DNA of 64,000 nt, taken from NCBI RefSeq assembly GCF_029167375.1, contig NZ_JARFTP010000004.1:1-64000 (forward strand), written 5' to 3'. The translations under genes and the position numbers were made by a program. A model generated the notes under the pieces. It did no database searches and was not told where the DNA came from. It saw nothing but the letters and a program-made list of their open reading frames with translations. Below are positions 10,353 to 17,557 of this stretch, piece after piece (position 1 is the stretch's first letter; every line of letters starts with the position of its first letter). The DNA is from Tsukamurella sp. 8F (GTDB lineage Bacteria; Actinomycetota; Actinomycetes; Mycobacteriales; Mycobacteriaceae).

Positions 10353-10379
10353 CGATCCCTTCCGACTGTCCTTCGAGAG

Positions 10380-10402
10380 AACATGAATCTTGCGCTCATG
10401 TT
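10380..10402. promoter_or_regulatory. TetR operator copy 1
   Basis: A 23-bp palindrome with arms AACATGA and TCATGTT separated by 9 bp, located 28 bp upstream of the tetR start. The second copy has the same arms and the same total length, with centres 34 bp apart. The match between copies is strong evidence that both are sites for the adjacent TetR protein. Confidence 0.8.
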
Positions 10403-10413
10403 ATGCGGGAACT

Positions 10414-10436
10414 AACATGAACATCAAATTCATGTT
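10414..10436. promoter_or_regulatory. TetR operator copy 2
   Basis: A 23-bp palindrome with arms AACATGAA and TTCATGTT around a 7-bp centre. It lies 9 bp before the start codon of the luciferase-like gene and abuts its ribosome site (AGGAG). Binding here would block that gene directly. Confidence 0.8.
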
Positions 10437-10445
10437 AGGAGCTCG

Positions 10446-11348
10446 ATGAGAATCAACTACGCGATCATGGACACTCCGAGTCTGCAGGCGATCGTTGAAC
10501 AGGCACGGAAGGCCGCTGCCGCTGGTATCCACGGCGTATTCCTCGGGCAGGTGTCGGGATGGGACGCCCTGACCGCCGTCGCGGTGGTAGCGAACGCTGT
10601 GCCGGACATCGAGTTCGGGACTGCGGTCGTTCCAACGTTCCCCCGTCACCCCGTGGTTCTGGCCGGTCAAGCGCTGACTGCGCAGGCGGCCAGCGGAAAC
10701 CGATTCACTCTCGGTGTGGGGCCGAGCCATCCGTCGTTGGTCGAGGACGTTCTGGGGCTGCACTATGACAGTCCTGTGGAACACACCCGCGAGTACTTGC
10801 AGATCCTCCGCCCTCTTCTGGGCGGGCAGCCGGTCGACTACCGCGGGCGGTGGTATTCGATCGACGCTGAGGTCGAGGTGCCGGGGGTGTGACCGCCGAA
10901 CATTCTGCTGTCGGCGCTAGGTCCTCGGATGCTGCGCCTCGCCGGCGGACTCGCGGACGGGGCGGTCACCGCCTGGACTACCGCTGATGCGATCGGCGAT
11001 CACGTGACGCCGACCGTGACGCGTGCTGCGGAGGACGCGGGTCGACCCCGCCCGCGCATCATGGCGGGTCTGATCGTCGCCGTTACAGACGACCCGGATG
11101 TGGTCCGGGCGGATGTGCGCGCTCGGCTCGGAGCCGCCGGCGACCTTCCCAGCTATCGCGCTCACCTGAGCCGGCAGGGGCTCGAATCGGTCGATCAGAC
11201 GGTTCTCGCCGGAGACGAGCAACATGTCGCCTCGGGAATCCGTGCGTACGAGAAAGCGGGTGCTACAGACCTTCTCATCAGTATTGTGGGCGACATCGAA
11301 CGAGCACAGTCGTTGATCGGCTCGGTTCTGTCCGACGCCGGGGAGTAA
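10446..11348 (+). pseudogene. LLM-class (F420-type) oxidoreductase broken by in-frame TGA
   Basis: Two parts in the same frame together make one luciferase-like monooxygenase of about 300 residues. The first part (10446-10892) starts MRINYAIMDTPSLQAIVEQ and ends ...VEVPGV at a TGA (10890-10892). The reading continues in frame as PPNILLSALGPRMLRLAGGL, a segment typical of F420-dependent LLM proteins. The usual residue at the stop is probably Arg, so one C-to-T change (CGA to TGA) would explain it. The start is good (AGGAG, 4 bp, ATG). A re-start at the ATG of 10929 could make the C-terminal half, but neither half should be a complete enzyme. Sequencing error, readthrough or recoding are alternatives. 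Confidence 0.8.
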
Positions 11349-11388
11349 TGCGCTGGCGGGGCGGCGTCGGCATCGCTACGGTCGGAGC

Positions 11389-11823
11389 ATGGCCATGGTG
11401 AGGACGGTCCAGATCACATTCGACTGCTCGGTTCCCGAGCGGGTGGCCAGATTCTGGTGCGACGTGTTGGGTTACGAGATCCCGCCTCCTCCAACGGGGT
11501 TCGACTCGTGGGAAGCCTTCGATCGATCGCTGCCGAATGAGCGTCAGGGATCGGCCTTCGCCTGTGTCGACCCCGCGGGGGTCGGTCCGCGACTGTTCTT
11601 CCAGCGCGTGCCCGAGGGCAAGGTCGTCAAGAATCGTGTGCACCTAGACGTGCGGGTGGGAACCGGGTTGGTCGGCGACGAGCGCGTGACAGCCCTCGAA
11701 ACCGAGTGTGCGCGCCTCGTCGCCCTTGGGGCCGAGCGAGTGGAGCTACTTCGCGCGGACGGTTTCGACGAGTCGTGTCTCGTCATGAGGGACGTCGAGG
11801 GCAACGAATTCTGCCTGGACTGA
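11389..11823 (+). CDS. VOC family protein (glyoxalase-like)
   Basis: This 144-residue protein has a glyoxalase-like fold: an opening TVQITFDCSVPERVARFWCDVLGYE and a closing VMRDVEGNEFCLD. A HLDVRV segment lies in the middle. It resembles the actinobacterial glyoxalase-like domain proteins related to pterin dehydratase-like folds. No substrate can be assigned. It may be transcribed with the broken LLM gene 40 bp upstream, although no overlap or coupling is seen. Confidence 0.8.
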   Translation: MAMVRTVQITFDCSVPERVARFWCDVLGYEIPPPPTGFDSWEAFDRSLPNERQGSAFACVDPAGVGPRLFFQRVPEGKVVKNRVHLDVRVGTGLVGDERVTALETECARLVALGAERVELLRADGFDESCLVMRDVEGNEFCLD

Positions 11824-11876
11824 TGAGCAAGTAGTTCATCGTTTACTGAATACAGAACTCGATGTACTGTGCGGTC

Positions 11877-12206
11877 ATGGAGACGGCTACACATAGTGAC
11901 GCTTTGGCGCGGTTCGGCTGCGCCCTGTCGGATGAGACGCGCGCGCGGATCCTGCTGAGCCTGCGCGACGGGGCGGGTTACCCGTCGGAGCTCGCCGAGG
12001 TCATCGGGGTGTCCCGCCAGATCATGTCCAATCACCTTGCGTGTCTGCGCGGGTGCGGCCTGGTGGTCGCGGTGCCGGAAGGGCGGCGTAGTCGCTACGA
12101 ACTGGCCGACCCCCGGATCGCCCGGGCGTTGGACGACCTGGTGGGCCTCGTGCTCGCGGTCGACCCCGAGTGCTGCCCCGCGGCAGACTCCGACGGCTGC
12201 TGCTGA
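11877..12206 (+). CDS. ArsR/SmtB family metal-sensing regulator with Cys-rich tail
   Basis: A small winged-helix regulator with the ArsR core (LSDETRARILLSLRDGAGYPSEL, then VSRQIMSNHLACLRGCGLV and the wing VPEGRRSRYELAD). ArsR/SmtB proteins leave the operator when thiophilic metals bind. The C-terminus ends CCP...DGCC, a likely metal-binding tail. I prefer the ATG at 11877 (109 residues), but an ATG at 11862 is in frame. Its stop overlaps the start of a cation transporter by one base (TGATG), so regulator and transporter are translationally coupled. A CmtR-like or related sensor is plausible; the metal is not readable. Confidence 0.88.
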   Translation: METATHSDALARFGCALSDETRARILLSLRDGAGYPSELAEVIGVSRQIMSNHLACLRGCGLVVAVPEGRRSRYELADPRIARALDDLVGLVLAVDPECCPAADSDGCC

Positions 12207-12880
12207 TGATCGGGCTGGGTCCGAGCCCACTGCGCCGGGCGAAGCTGTCGCGGCGGATCCGCTGGCTGGTCGCCGGAACGATCACCTACAACATCGCCGA
12301 GGCGGCGGTCGCGCTGACCGAGGGGTCTCGGGTCTCGTCGGCGGCGCTGATCGGATTCGGTCTGGATTCGGTGATCGAGGTCTCGTCGGCTGCCGCGGTG
12401 GCGTGGCAATTCGCGGGGCGTGATCCGGAAGCGCGAGAGAAGGTGGCGCTGCGGATAATCGCGTTCTCGTTCTTCGCCCTCGCCGTATACGTCGCCGTCG
12501 ACGCGATCCGATCATTGCTCGGCGCGGGCGAGGCGCACCACTCGAGGATCGGAATCGCGCTCGCCGCAGTCAGTCTCGCGATCATGCCGGTACTCTCGTG
12601 GGCGCAGCGGCGCGCGGGTCGCGAGCTCGGTTCGGCGTCGGCCGTCGCGGACTCGAAGCAGACGTTGCTGTGTACGTACCTGTCGGCTGTGCTGTTGGCC
12701 GGCCTGGTGCTCAATCTGTTACTCGGTTGGTCGTGGGCGGATCCGCTCGCCGCCCTGGTCATCGCGGTGATCGCGGCACGGGAGGGGATCGGCGCGTGGC
12801 GCGGAGACACGTGCTGCCCGCGACCCGGGGTCGGTACTTCCGCCGTTGGCGGCGAATGCCGCGACGGCTGCTGCGACTAA
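12206..12880 (+). CDS. Cation efflux (CDF-like) transporter with Cys-rich tail
   Basis: This 224-residue membrane protein resembles short cation-diffusion-facilitator proteins. It has about five to six hydrophobic segments. Candidate metal-site acidic residues lie in FGLDSVIEVSS and in the helix starting VADSKQTLLC. The C-terminus has CCPRPG and ends DGCCD, echoing the cysteine tail of the ArsR protein encoded immediately upstream. The start overlaps the arsR stop by one base. The pair is best read as a metal-induced efflux module for a soft metal. The long cytoplasmic domain of classical CDF proteins is absent. Confidence 0.82.
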   Translation: MIGLGPSPLRRAKLSRRIRWLVAGTITYNIAEAAVALTEGSRVSSAALIGFGLDSVIEVSSAAAVAWQFAGRDPEAREKVALRIIAFSFFALAVYVAVDAIRSLLGAGEAHHSRIGIALAAVSLAIMPVLSWAQRRAGRELGSASAVADSKQTLLCTYLSAVLLAGLVLNLLLGWSWADPLAALVIAVIAAREGIGAWRGDTCCPRPGVGTSAVGGECRDGCCD

Positions 12881-12919
12881 GCGCGAAAGCGCATACCAGT
12901 TCACCTGTCGTACCGACGT

Positions 12920-12935
12920 GCGAACATATGATCGT
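12920..12935. promoter_or_regulatory. Candidate LexA (SOS) box overlapping the dinB start
   Basis: The sequence GCGAACATATGATCGT matches the actinobacterial LexA site (TCGAAC-N4-GTTCGA) at most half-site positions (CGAAC left; G-TCG right). It covers the proposed ATG at 12928. A LexA site at a polymerase IV gene is biologically sensible, but the right half is imperfect. Confidence 0.4.
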
Positions 12936-14142
12936 GCAGACAGAGCGAGGCGAGCGGGCGGAGGCGTCGGTTCTCCATGCCGACCTCGACTCGTTCTACG
13001 CGTCGGTGGAGCAGCGGGACGATCGGCGGCTGCGCGGGCGCCCCGTGCTGGTCGGAGGCGGTGTGGTCGTAGCGGCAAGCTACGAGGCCAAGGCGTTCGG
13101 GGTGCGGTGCCCCACGTCGGTGCGTTCCGCGCAGGCGTTGTGCCCGCACGCCGTCGTCGTCCAGCCTCGCTTCGATGCGTACGTCGAGGCGAGTAGGAGG
13201 GTGTTCGAGATCTTCCGCGACACGACGCCGCTAGTCGAGGGCATCTCCGTCGACGAGGCATTCCTAGACGTGGGCGGACTGCTCCGGTTGAGGGGTGCCC
13301 CGATCGAGATCGCTGCCGACCTCAAACGGAGGGTCAAGACAGAGGTGGGGTTGCCGATCACGGTCGGGGTGGCGCGGTCGAAGTTCCTCGCAAAGATAGC
13401 TAGCGCCGTCGGGAAGCCCGACGGCCTGCTCGAGGTCCCGCCCGGCGGGGAGACCGCATTCCTGCATCCCCTTCCGGTCCGGCGTCTGTGGGGTGTCGGC
13501 GCGGTGACGGAGGCCAGGCTGCTCGAGGCGGGTATCCGTACCGTCGGGGAGCTGGCGGAGGCACGACCCGCCCACCTTTCGTCGCTGCTCGGCGGCGCAT
13601 CGGCGCGACACCTGTACGCCCTCGCCTGGGCGCAGGACCCGCGCCGGGTCGAGACGGGCCGGCGGAGGCGGTCGATAGGGTCGCAGCGAGCCCTGGGGCG
13701 GGGGCCGCACTCGCCGTCGGAACTGGAGGCGACGCTGACGGCAATCGTGGACCGTCTTGGCAAGAGGCTTCGGAAGGCGGAGCGCCGGACCCGAACGATG
13801 GTGCTGCGCTTGCGCTTCGGCGACTACGGCCGAGCTACCAGGTCGCGGTCCGTCGGCACCCCGACAGACCGCACGGACGTGATCCTGTGCGTCGCACAGG
13901 AGCTCCTGGCCGAGGCTGCGTCGTTGATCGGCGAGCGCGGTTGCACGCTGATAGGTCTCTCGCTCACGAATCTCGACGACACCGAGTCGGCCCAGCTGGA
14001 GTTGCCCTTCGAAGCGGATCGGGGTGCCGAACTAGACAGTCGGCTGGACGAGCTGCGGAGCCGTTTCGGCGTCGAATCCGTCACTCGGGCAGCGCTGCTC
14101 GGCAGGAGGCACGGTGACGACGCGCCGCTGCTGCCGGACTGA
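12928..14142 (+). CDS. dinB: DNA polymerase IV (Y-family)
   Basis: This 404-residue protein is a translesion polymerase. The palm holds the first metal-binding Asp in HADLDSFYASVEQ and the catalytic pair in SVDEAFLDVGG. Nucleotide-contact residues lie in VAASYEAKAFGV. A helix-hairpin-helix region follows (WGVGAVTEARLLEAGI), then the little-finger domain. QLELPF near the C-terminus matches the sliding-clamp binding motif. The frame is open much further upstream, but those codons lie over the transporter gene, so I choose the ATG at 12928. It makes error-prone DNA past lesions, probably under SOS control given the nearby LexA-like site. Confidence 0.92.
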   Translation: MIVQTERGERAEASVLHADLDSFYASVEQRDDRRLRGRPVLVGGGVVVAASYEAKAFGVRCPTSVRSAQALCPHAVVVQPRFDAYVEASRRVFEIFRDTTPLVEGISVDEAFLDVGGLLRLRGAPIEIAADLKRRVKTEVGLPITVGVARSKFLAKIASAVGKPDGLLEVPPGGETAFLHPLPVRRLWGVGAVTEARLLEAGIRTVGELAEARPAHLSSLLGGASARHLYALAWAQDPRRVETGRRRRSIGSQRALGRGPHSPSELEATLTAIVDRLGKRLRKAERRTRTMVLRLRFGDYGRATRSRSVGTPTDRTDVILCVAQELLAEAASLIGERGCTLIGLSLTNLDDTESAQLELPFEADRGAELDSRLDELRSRFGVESVTRAALLGRRHGDDAPLLPD

Positions 14143-14157
14143 CTCCCGATCTGCCCG

Positions 14158-14180
14158 GCACCCCCGGCGAGGAGGGGTGC
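14158..14180 (+). terminator. Possible terminator after dinB
   Basis: A short hairpin with arms GCACCCC and GGGGTGC around a 9-base loop lies 16 bp past the dinB stop. There is no T tract, as is common in high-GC actinobacteria, so the call rests on position and stem only. Confidence 0.4.
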
Positions 14181-14470
14181 GTACCCGCTCGGTCGCGTTG
14201 CCGACGGACCTCCTGGTGTCGCCGGAAACGTCGCCGGCGGACGAGTCGAGCGTGCCTCGAGCTTCGGATCTCGGAGATGGCGGTGGACCCGATCGCGATC
14301 GCGGGTAGAGTGTGATTCGGCCTCCGGCGTGGCGGGCCGAGTGCAGGATCTTGAATACTCTTCTCCGCCTGTCGATTTACCCGCTGACGAATCGATCGCG
14401 GATCGCTTACGCGGCGTATCCGTCGGCGCTACTCTCGGCGTGGCAACACATCGAAAACCAGGAGGCCGCG
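14181..14470. other. Upstream region of the permease-Usp gene
   Basis: About 290 bp between dinB and the permease hold no supported gene. An open frame runs through from 14312 into the permease, but it has no hydrophobic or domain-like character, and a strong ribosome site (AGGAGG) sits just before the ATG at 14471. The region probably holds the promoter and leader of the permease-Usp set. No clear operator was seen. Confidence 0.45.
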
Positions 14471-16300
14471 ATGGGTGCATCCACTCCCGAACTAAAGAAG
14501 GCGCTCAGCGAGCGTCAGCTCCGAATGATCGCGATCGGGGGCGTGATCGGTGCGGGCCTGTTCGTCGGCTCCGGCGTCGTGATCAAATCGACGGGCCCAG
14601 GCTCGTTCCTCACCTACGGCCTGGCGGGCATCTTGATCATCATGGTCATGCGGATGCTGGCCGAGATGGCCGTCGCCAACCCCACCACGGGCTCCTTCTC
14701 CGACTACGCCCGAGCGGCGCTCGGGGACTGGGCCGGGTTCTCCGTCGGGTGGCTGTACTGGTACTTCTGGGTGGTAGTAGTGGGCTTCGAGGCCATCGCG
14801 GGCGCCAAGATAATCCAGTTCTGGATCCCCGATGCGCCTATCTGGCTGACGGCGATGTTGCTGCTCGCCGCGATGACCGCGACCAACCTCTTCTCGGTGT
14901 CGTCGTTCGGCGAATTCGAGTTCTGGTTCGCCGGTATCAAGGTCGCAGCGATCGTGGTGTTCCTGGTGCTGGGTGGTGCCTTCGTACTCGGCCTGTGGCC
15001 GCATCACTCCGCGGACTTCTCCAACCTCACGAGCCACGGCGGCTTCTTCCCGTTGGGCGCGAGTGCCATCACGGTCGGCGTCGTCACGGTGATCTTCTCG
15101 ATGGTCGGCGCCGAGATCGCCACGATCGCCGCCGCAGAGTCCGAGAACCCCGAGCGCGCGGTAGCTCGCGCGGCCAACTCGGTGATCGTCCGCATCGCTA
15201 TCTTCTTCGTGGGCTCGGCGTTCCTGCTGGTCTGCATCCTGCCGTGGAACGGCAGTGAGCTCGCAGCGTCGCCGTTCGTCGCCGCGTTCCAGAAGATGGG
15301 CATCCCCGCGGCCGACCACATCATGAACGCCGTCGTGCTCACGGCCGTGCTGAGCTGCCTCAACTCCGGTATGTACACCGCATCCCGCATGCTGTTCGTG
15401 CTCGCCGCGCGGCGCGAGGCCCCGCCTCAGCTGGTCGCGGTGACCAAGCGGGGCGTGCCCGCCGCGGCGATCCTCGCCTCGTCGGTGATCGGCTTCATCT
15501 GTGTCATCGCCGCGGCTTTCTGGGAGGACACGATCTTCGCCTTCCTGCTCAACTCCTCGGGCGCGATCATCCTGTTCGTCTACCTGCTGATCGCGGTCTC
15601 CCAAACGGTGCTGCGGTTCCGCAACGGCTCGGCTCATCTCAAGGTCAAGATGTGGCTGTTCCCGGTGCTGTCGATCATCACGATCGTCGCGACGTTCGCG
15701 ATCCTGGTGCAGATGTACATCGACAAGTCGGTGCGATCGCAGTTGCTGCTGAGCCTCGGCGCGTGGCTGGTCGTCATCGTCTTGTTCTTCTTCAACCGCT
15801 TCTTCGTCCGCAGCCGCCCGCAGGTGCCCGATGCGGCGGCCGCGCCGGGCGGGCCGACGCGGGTCCTGGTGCTGGCCAACCAGACCGTCGGATCCGACGA
15901 GTTGTTGAGCGAGCTCCGGCGTATCGGTGCCGATCAGCGGGCGGTCTACCACGTCGTGGTGCCCGCGAGCCCGATCGAGATGGGCTCGGCGGATCGGCAC
16001 GGCCCGCTGGACGTGTGGGAGGAGACCAAGCGGATAGCGGGCGAGCGTCTGCAGGCTACCGTCGCTACGTTGCGCAACGAGGGCTTCCAGGCCGACGGCG
16101 AGCTCGGCGACTACCGTCCGCTCCGCGCGCTGGCGACCGCGGTCGAGACGTTCGGACCGGACCAGATCGTGGTCTCGACACTCCCGCCGGAGGACTCGGT
16201 GTGGCAGCGGTTCGACGTCGTCGATCGAGCCCGTGCGGAGCACCACCTGCCCGTGACACACGTGGTCGCCCACGTGGACACCGCGGACTCGGGCCGATGA
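14471..16300 (+). CDS. APC-family amino-acid permease fused to a UspA-like domain
   Basis: Residues 1 to about 455 form a 12-helix amino-acid/polyamine/organocation permease of the GabP/AroP type. The opening helix carries IAIGGVIGAGLFVGSG, with later helices such as FSMVGAEIATIAAAESENP, typical of substrate-binding helices. From about residue 463 the protein continues with a soluble alpha/beta domain (RVLVLANQTVGSDELLSEL ... VVSTLPPEDSVW) resembling universal stress proteins. The start has AGGAGG five bases upstream. The stop overlaps the next gene (ATGA). The substrate is probably an amino acid; the Usp-like domain may sense nucleotide or stress state. This fusion is longer than a plain APC permease. 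Confidence 0.85.
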   Translation: MGASTPELKKALSERQLRMIAIGGVIGAGLFVGSGVVIKSTGPGSFLTYGLAGILIIMVMRMLAEMAVANPTTGSFSDYARAALGDWAGFSVGWLYWYFWVVVVGFEAIAGAKIIQFWIPDAPIWLTAMLLLAAMTATNLFSVSSFGEFEFWFAGIKVAAIVVFLVLGGAFVLGLWPHHSADFSNLTSHGGFFPLGASAITVGVVTVIFSMVGAEIATIAAAESENPERAVARAANSVIVRIAIFFVGSAFLLVCILPWNGSELAASPFVAAFQKMGIPAADHIMNAVVLTAVLSCLNSGMYTASRMLFVLAARREAPPQLVAVTKRGVPAAAILASSVIGFICVIAAAFWEDTIFAFLLNSSGAIILFVYLLIAVSQTVLRFRNGSAHLKVKMWLFPVLSIITIVATFAILVQMYIDKSVRSQLLLSLGAWLVVIVLFFFNRFFVRSRPQVPDAAAAPGGPTRVLVLANQTVGSDELLSELRRIGADQRAVYHVVVPASPIEMGSADRHGPLDVWEETKRIAGERLQATVATLRNEGFQADGELGDYRPLRALATAVETFGPDQIVVSTLPPEDSVWQRFDVVDRARAEHHLPVTHVVAHVDTADSGR

Positions 16301-17196
16301 CCGTCCTCGCGGGTTTCAGCGCAGCCGGGCGCGGCGCGGCACCCGTGGAGCTGGCGGCCCAGATCGCGAGGACCACAGGCGAACCCGTGGTCGCGGCCGC
16401 CGTGATCGAGCGGCGCCTTCCGGCGCGCACCGACCCTATCGAGGACGAGTACGTGGACGCCGTGGCCGTGCGGACCGAGCGTGCCCTGCACGCGGCCGTC
16501 GATGGGCTTCCGGGGGCGGGTGTCACGGTCGAGGTGGCACAGGCACAGTCGATCCCGAGGGGGCTCACCGACCTCGCCGCCAAGCACGCCGCGAGCGTCG
16601 TCACGGTCGGCTCGTCGTCGGCGGGTCTGGCCGGACGGGTGTCGTTGGGGGCGGTCACCGACCGGCTCGTGCACGCCGCTGCAGTGCCCGTCGCCATCGC
16701 GCCGCGAGGCTACCGGTCGTCTGGGCGGCCGGTCACCCGTCTCTCGGCCGCCTATGGCGGGAAGGCCGACGCCAACGGCCTGATCGAGGCGGCCGCCGCA
16801 CTCGCCGGGGCGTGGGACGTTCCGCTCCGCATCGTGTCCTTCTCGGTGCACGGGCCCGGTGCGATGTTCGGGGCGTCCGTATCGGACGCCGCCGAGGAAC
16901 TCATCGTGCGTCGCTGGCAGGCCGCGATGAGCGCGCGTATCGAGTTGCGGCTCGGGCAAGCCCGCAGCACCGTGTCCCTCGCGGATGTAGAGGTGGCTGC
17001 GGGCACGGGTGCCGACTGGCGCGCCGCCGTCGAGAACGCGAGCTGGCAGCCGGGCGAGCTGCTACTCCTCGGCTCCGGCGCGGCCGGCCAGGCTCAGCAG
17101 GTCTTCCTCGGTACGGCGGCGGCCCGCATCGTTCGCAACAGTCCGGTCCCGGTGATGATCGTGCCGCGGCCGGAGGCGACTGAACGGATTGCCTGA
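16297..17196 (+). CDS. Universal stress protein, two tandem UspA domains
   Basis: This 299-residue protein has two UspA units. Each ends with a nucleotide-binding glycine motif: VTVGSSSAGLAGRVSLG with PVAIAP in the first, and LLGSGAAGQAQQVFLG with PVMIVP in the second. The ATG overlaps the stop of the permease-Usp fusion by 4 bp, so both proteins are made together. UspA proteins of this class bind ATP and influence stress survival, often by acting on partners. Here the partner is plausibly the permease domain encoded upstream. Confidence 0.88.
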   Translation: MTVLAGFSAAGRGAAPVELAAQIARTTGEPVVAAAVIERRLPARTDPIEDEYVDAVAVRTERALHAAVDGLPGAGVTVEVAQAQSIPRGLTDLAAKHAASVVTVGSSSAGLAGRVSLGAVTDRLVHAAAVPVAIAPRGYRSSGRPVTRLSAAYGGKADANGLIEAAAALAGAWDVPLRIVSFSVHGPGAMFGASVSDAAEELIVRRWQAAMSARIELRLGQARSTVSLADVEVAAGTGADWRAAVENASWQPGELLLLGSGAAGQAQQVFLGTAAARIVRNSPVPVMIVPRPEATERIA

Positions 17197-17280
17197 TAAG
17201 CCGGTTCTCACGTTATGGGCCGGATCACTCCCAGGTGTAGCGTCGACTACGGCGTGGGGGTGACCTCCAGGAGGTGCACG

Positions 17281-17547
17281 ATGGCACGCAAAGGCACGAC
17301 TGCGCGTCTGTCCGCGGCGGCAGCCGCGACCGGTGCGGTACTCGCGCTCACCGGGGTCGGCTGGTCCACACAGGCCGCCCCCCTGCCGCCACCAGGCAAG
17401 TCGTGCGGCGTCGACAAGGTGGTGACGACCGTCAAGACCTGCGCCACTATCAACTCGTCCTGTACCGGGTACGACATGATGATCATCGGCCGGGTCGACC
17501 ACACCGGGCACTGCGTGATCCCGGGCATGAACGGGACGACCTGGTGA
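17281..17547 (+). CDS. Small secreted protein with four cysteines
   Basis: This 88-residue product starts at an ATG behind AGGAGG. It has a basic N-terminus, a hydrophobic core and an alanine-rich signal cleavage region (about STQAAP). The predicted mature part is about 60 residues with four cysteines (in SCGVD, KTCAT, SSCTG and GHCVI) that could form two disulfides. I do not recognise the family. It ends 10 bp before a DipZ-type thiol-redox membrane protein, which suggests that its disulfides are a target or partner of that system. Confidence 0.7.
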   Translation: MARKGTTARLSAAAAATGAVLALTGVGWSTQAAPLPPPGKSCGVDKVVTTVKTCATINSSCTGYDMMIIGRVDHTGHCVIPGMNGTTW

Positions 17548-17557
17548 TACCGGTCGC

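Noticed and set aside
14492-16273. A 593-codon minus-strand frame over the permease-Usp gene
   Set aside because: It is the antisense of a well-supported permease, has low-complexity His/Arg/Asp-rich content and no domain pattern. Such long shadows are common at high GC.
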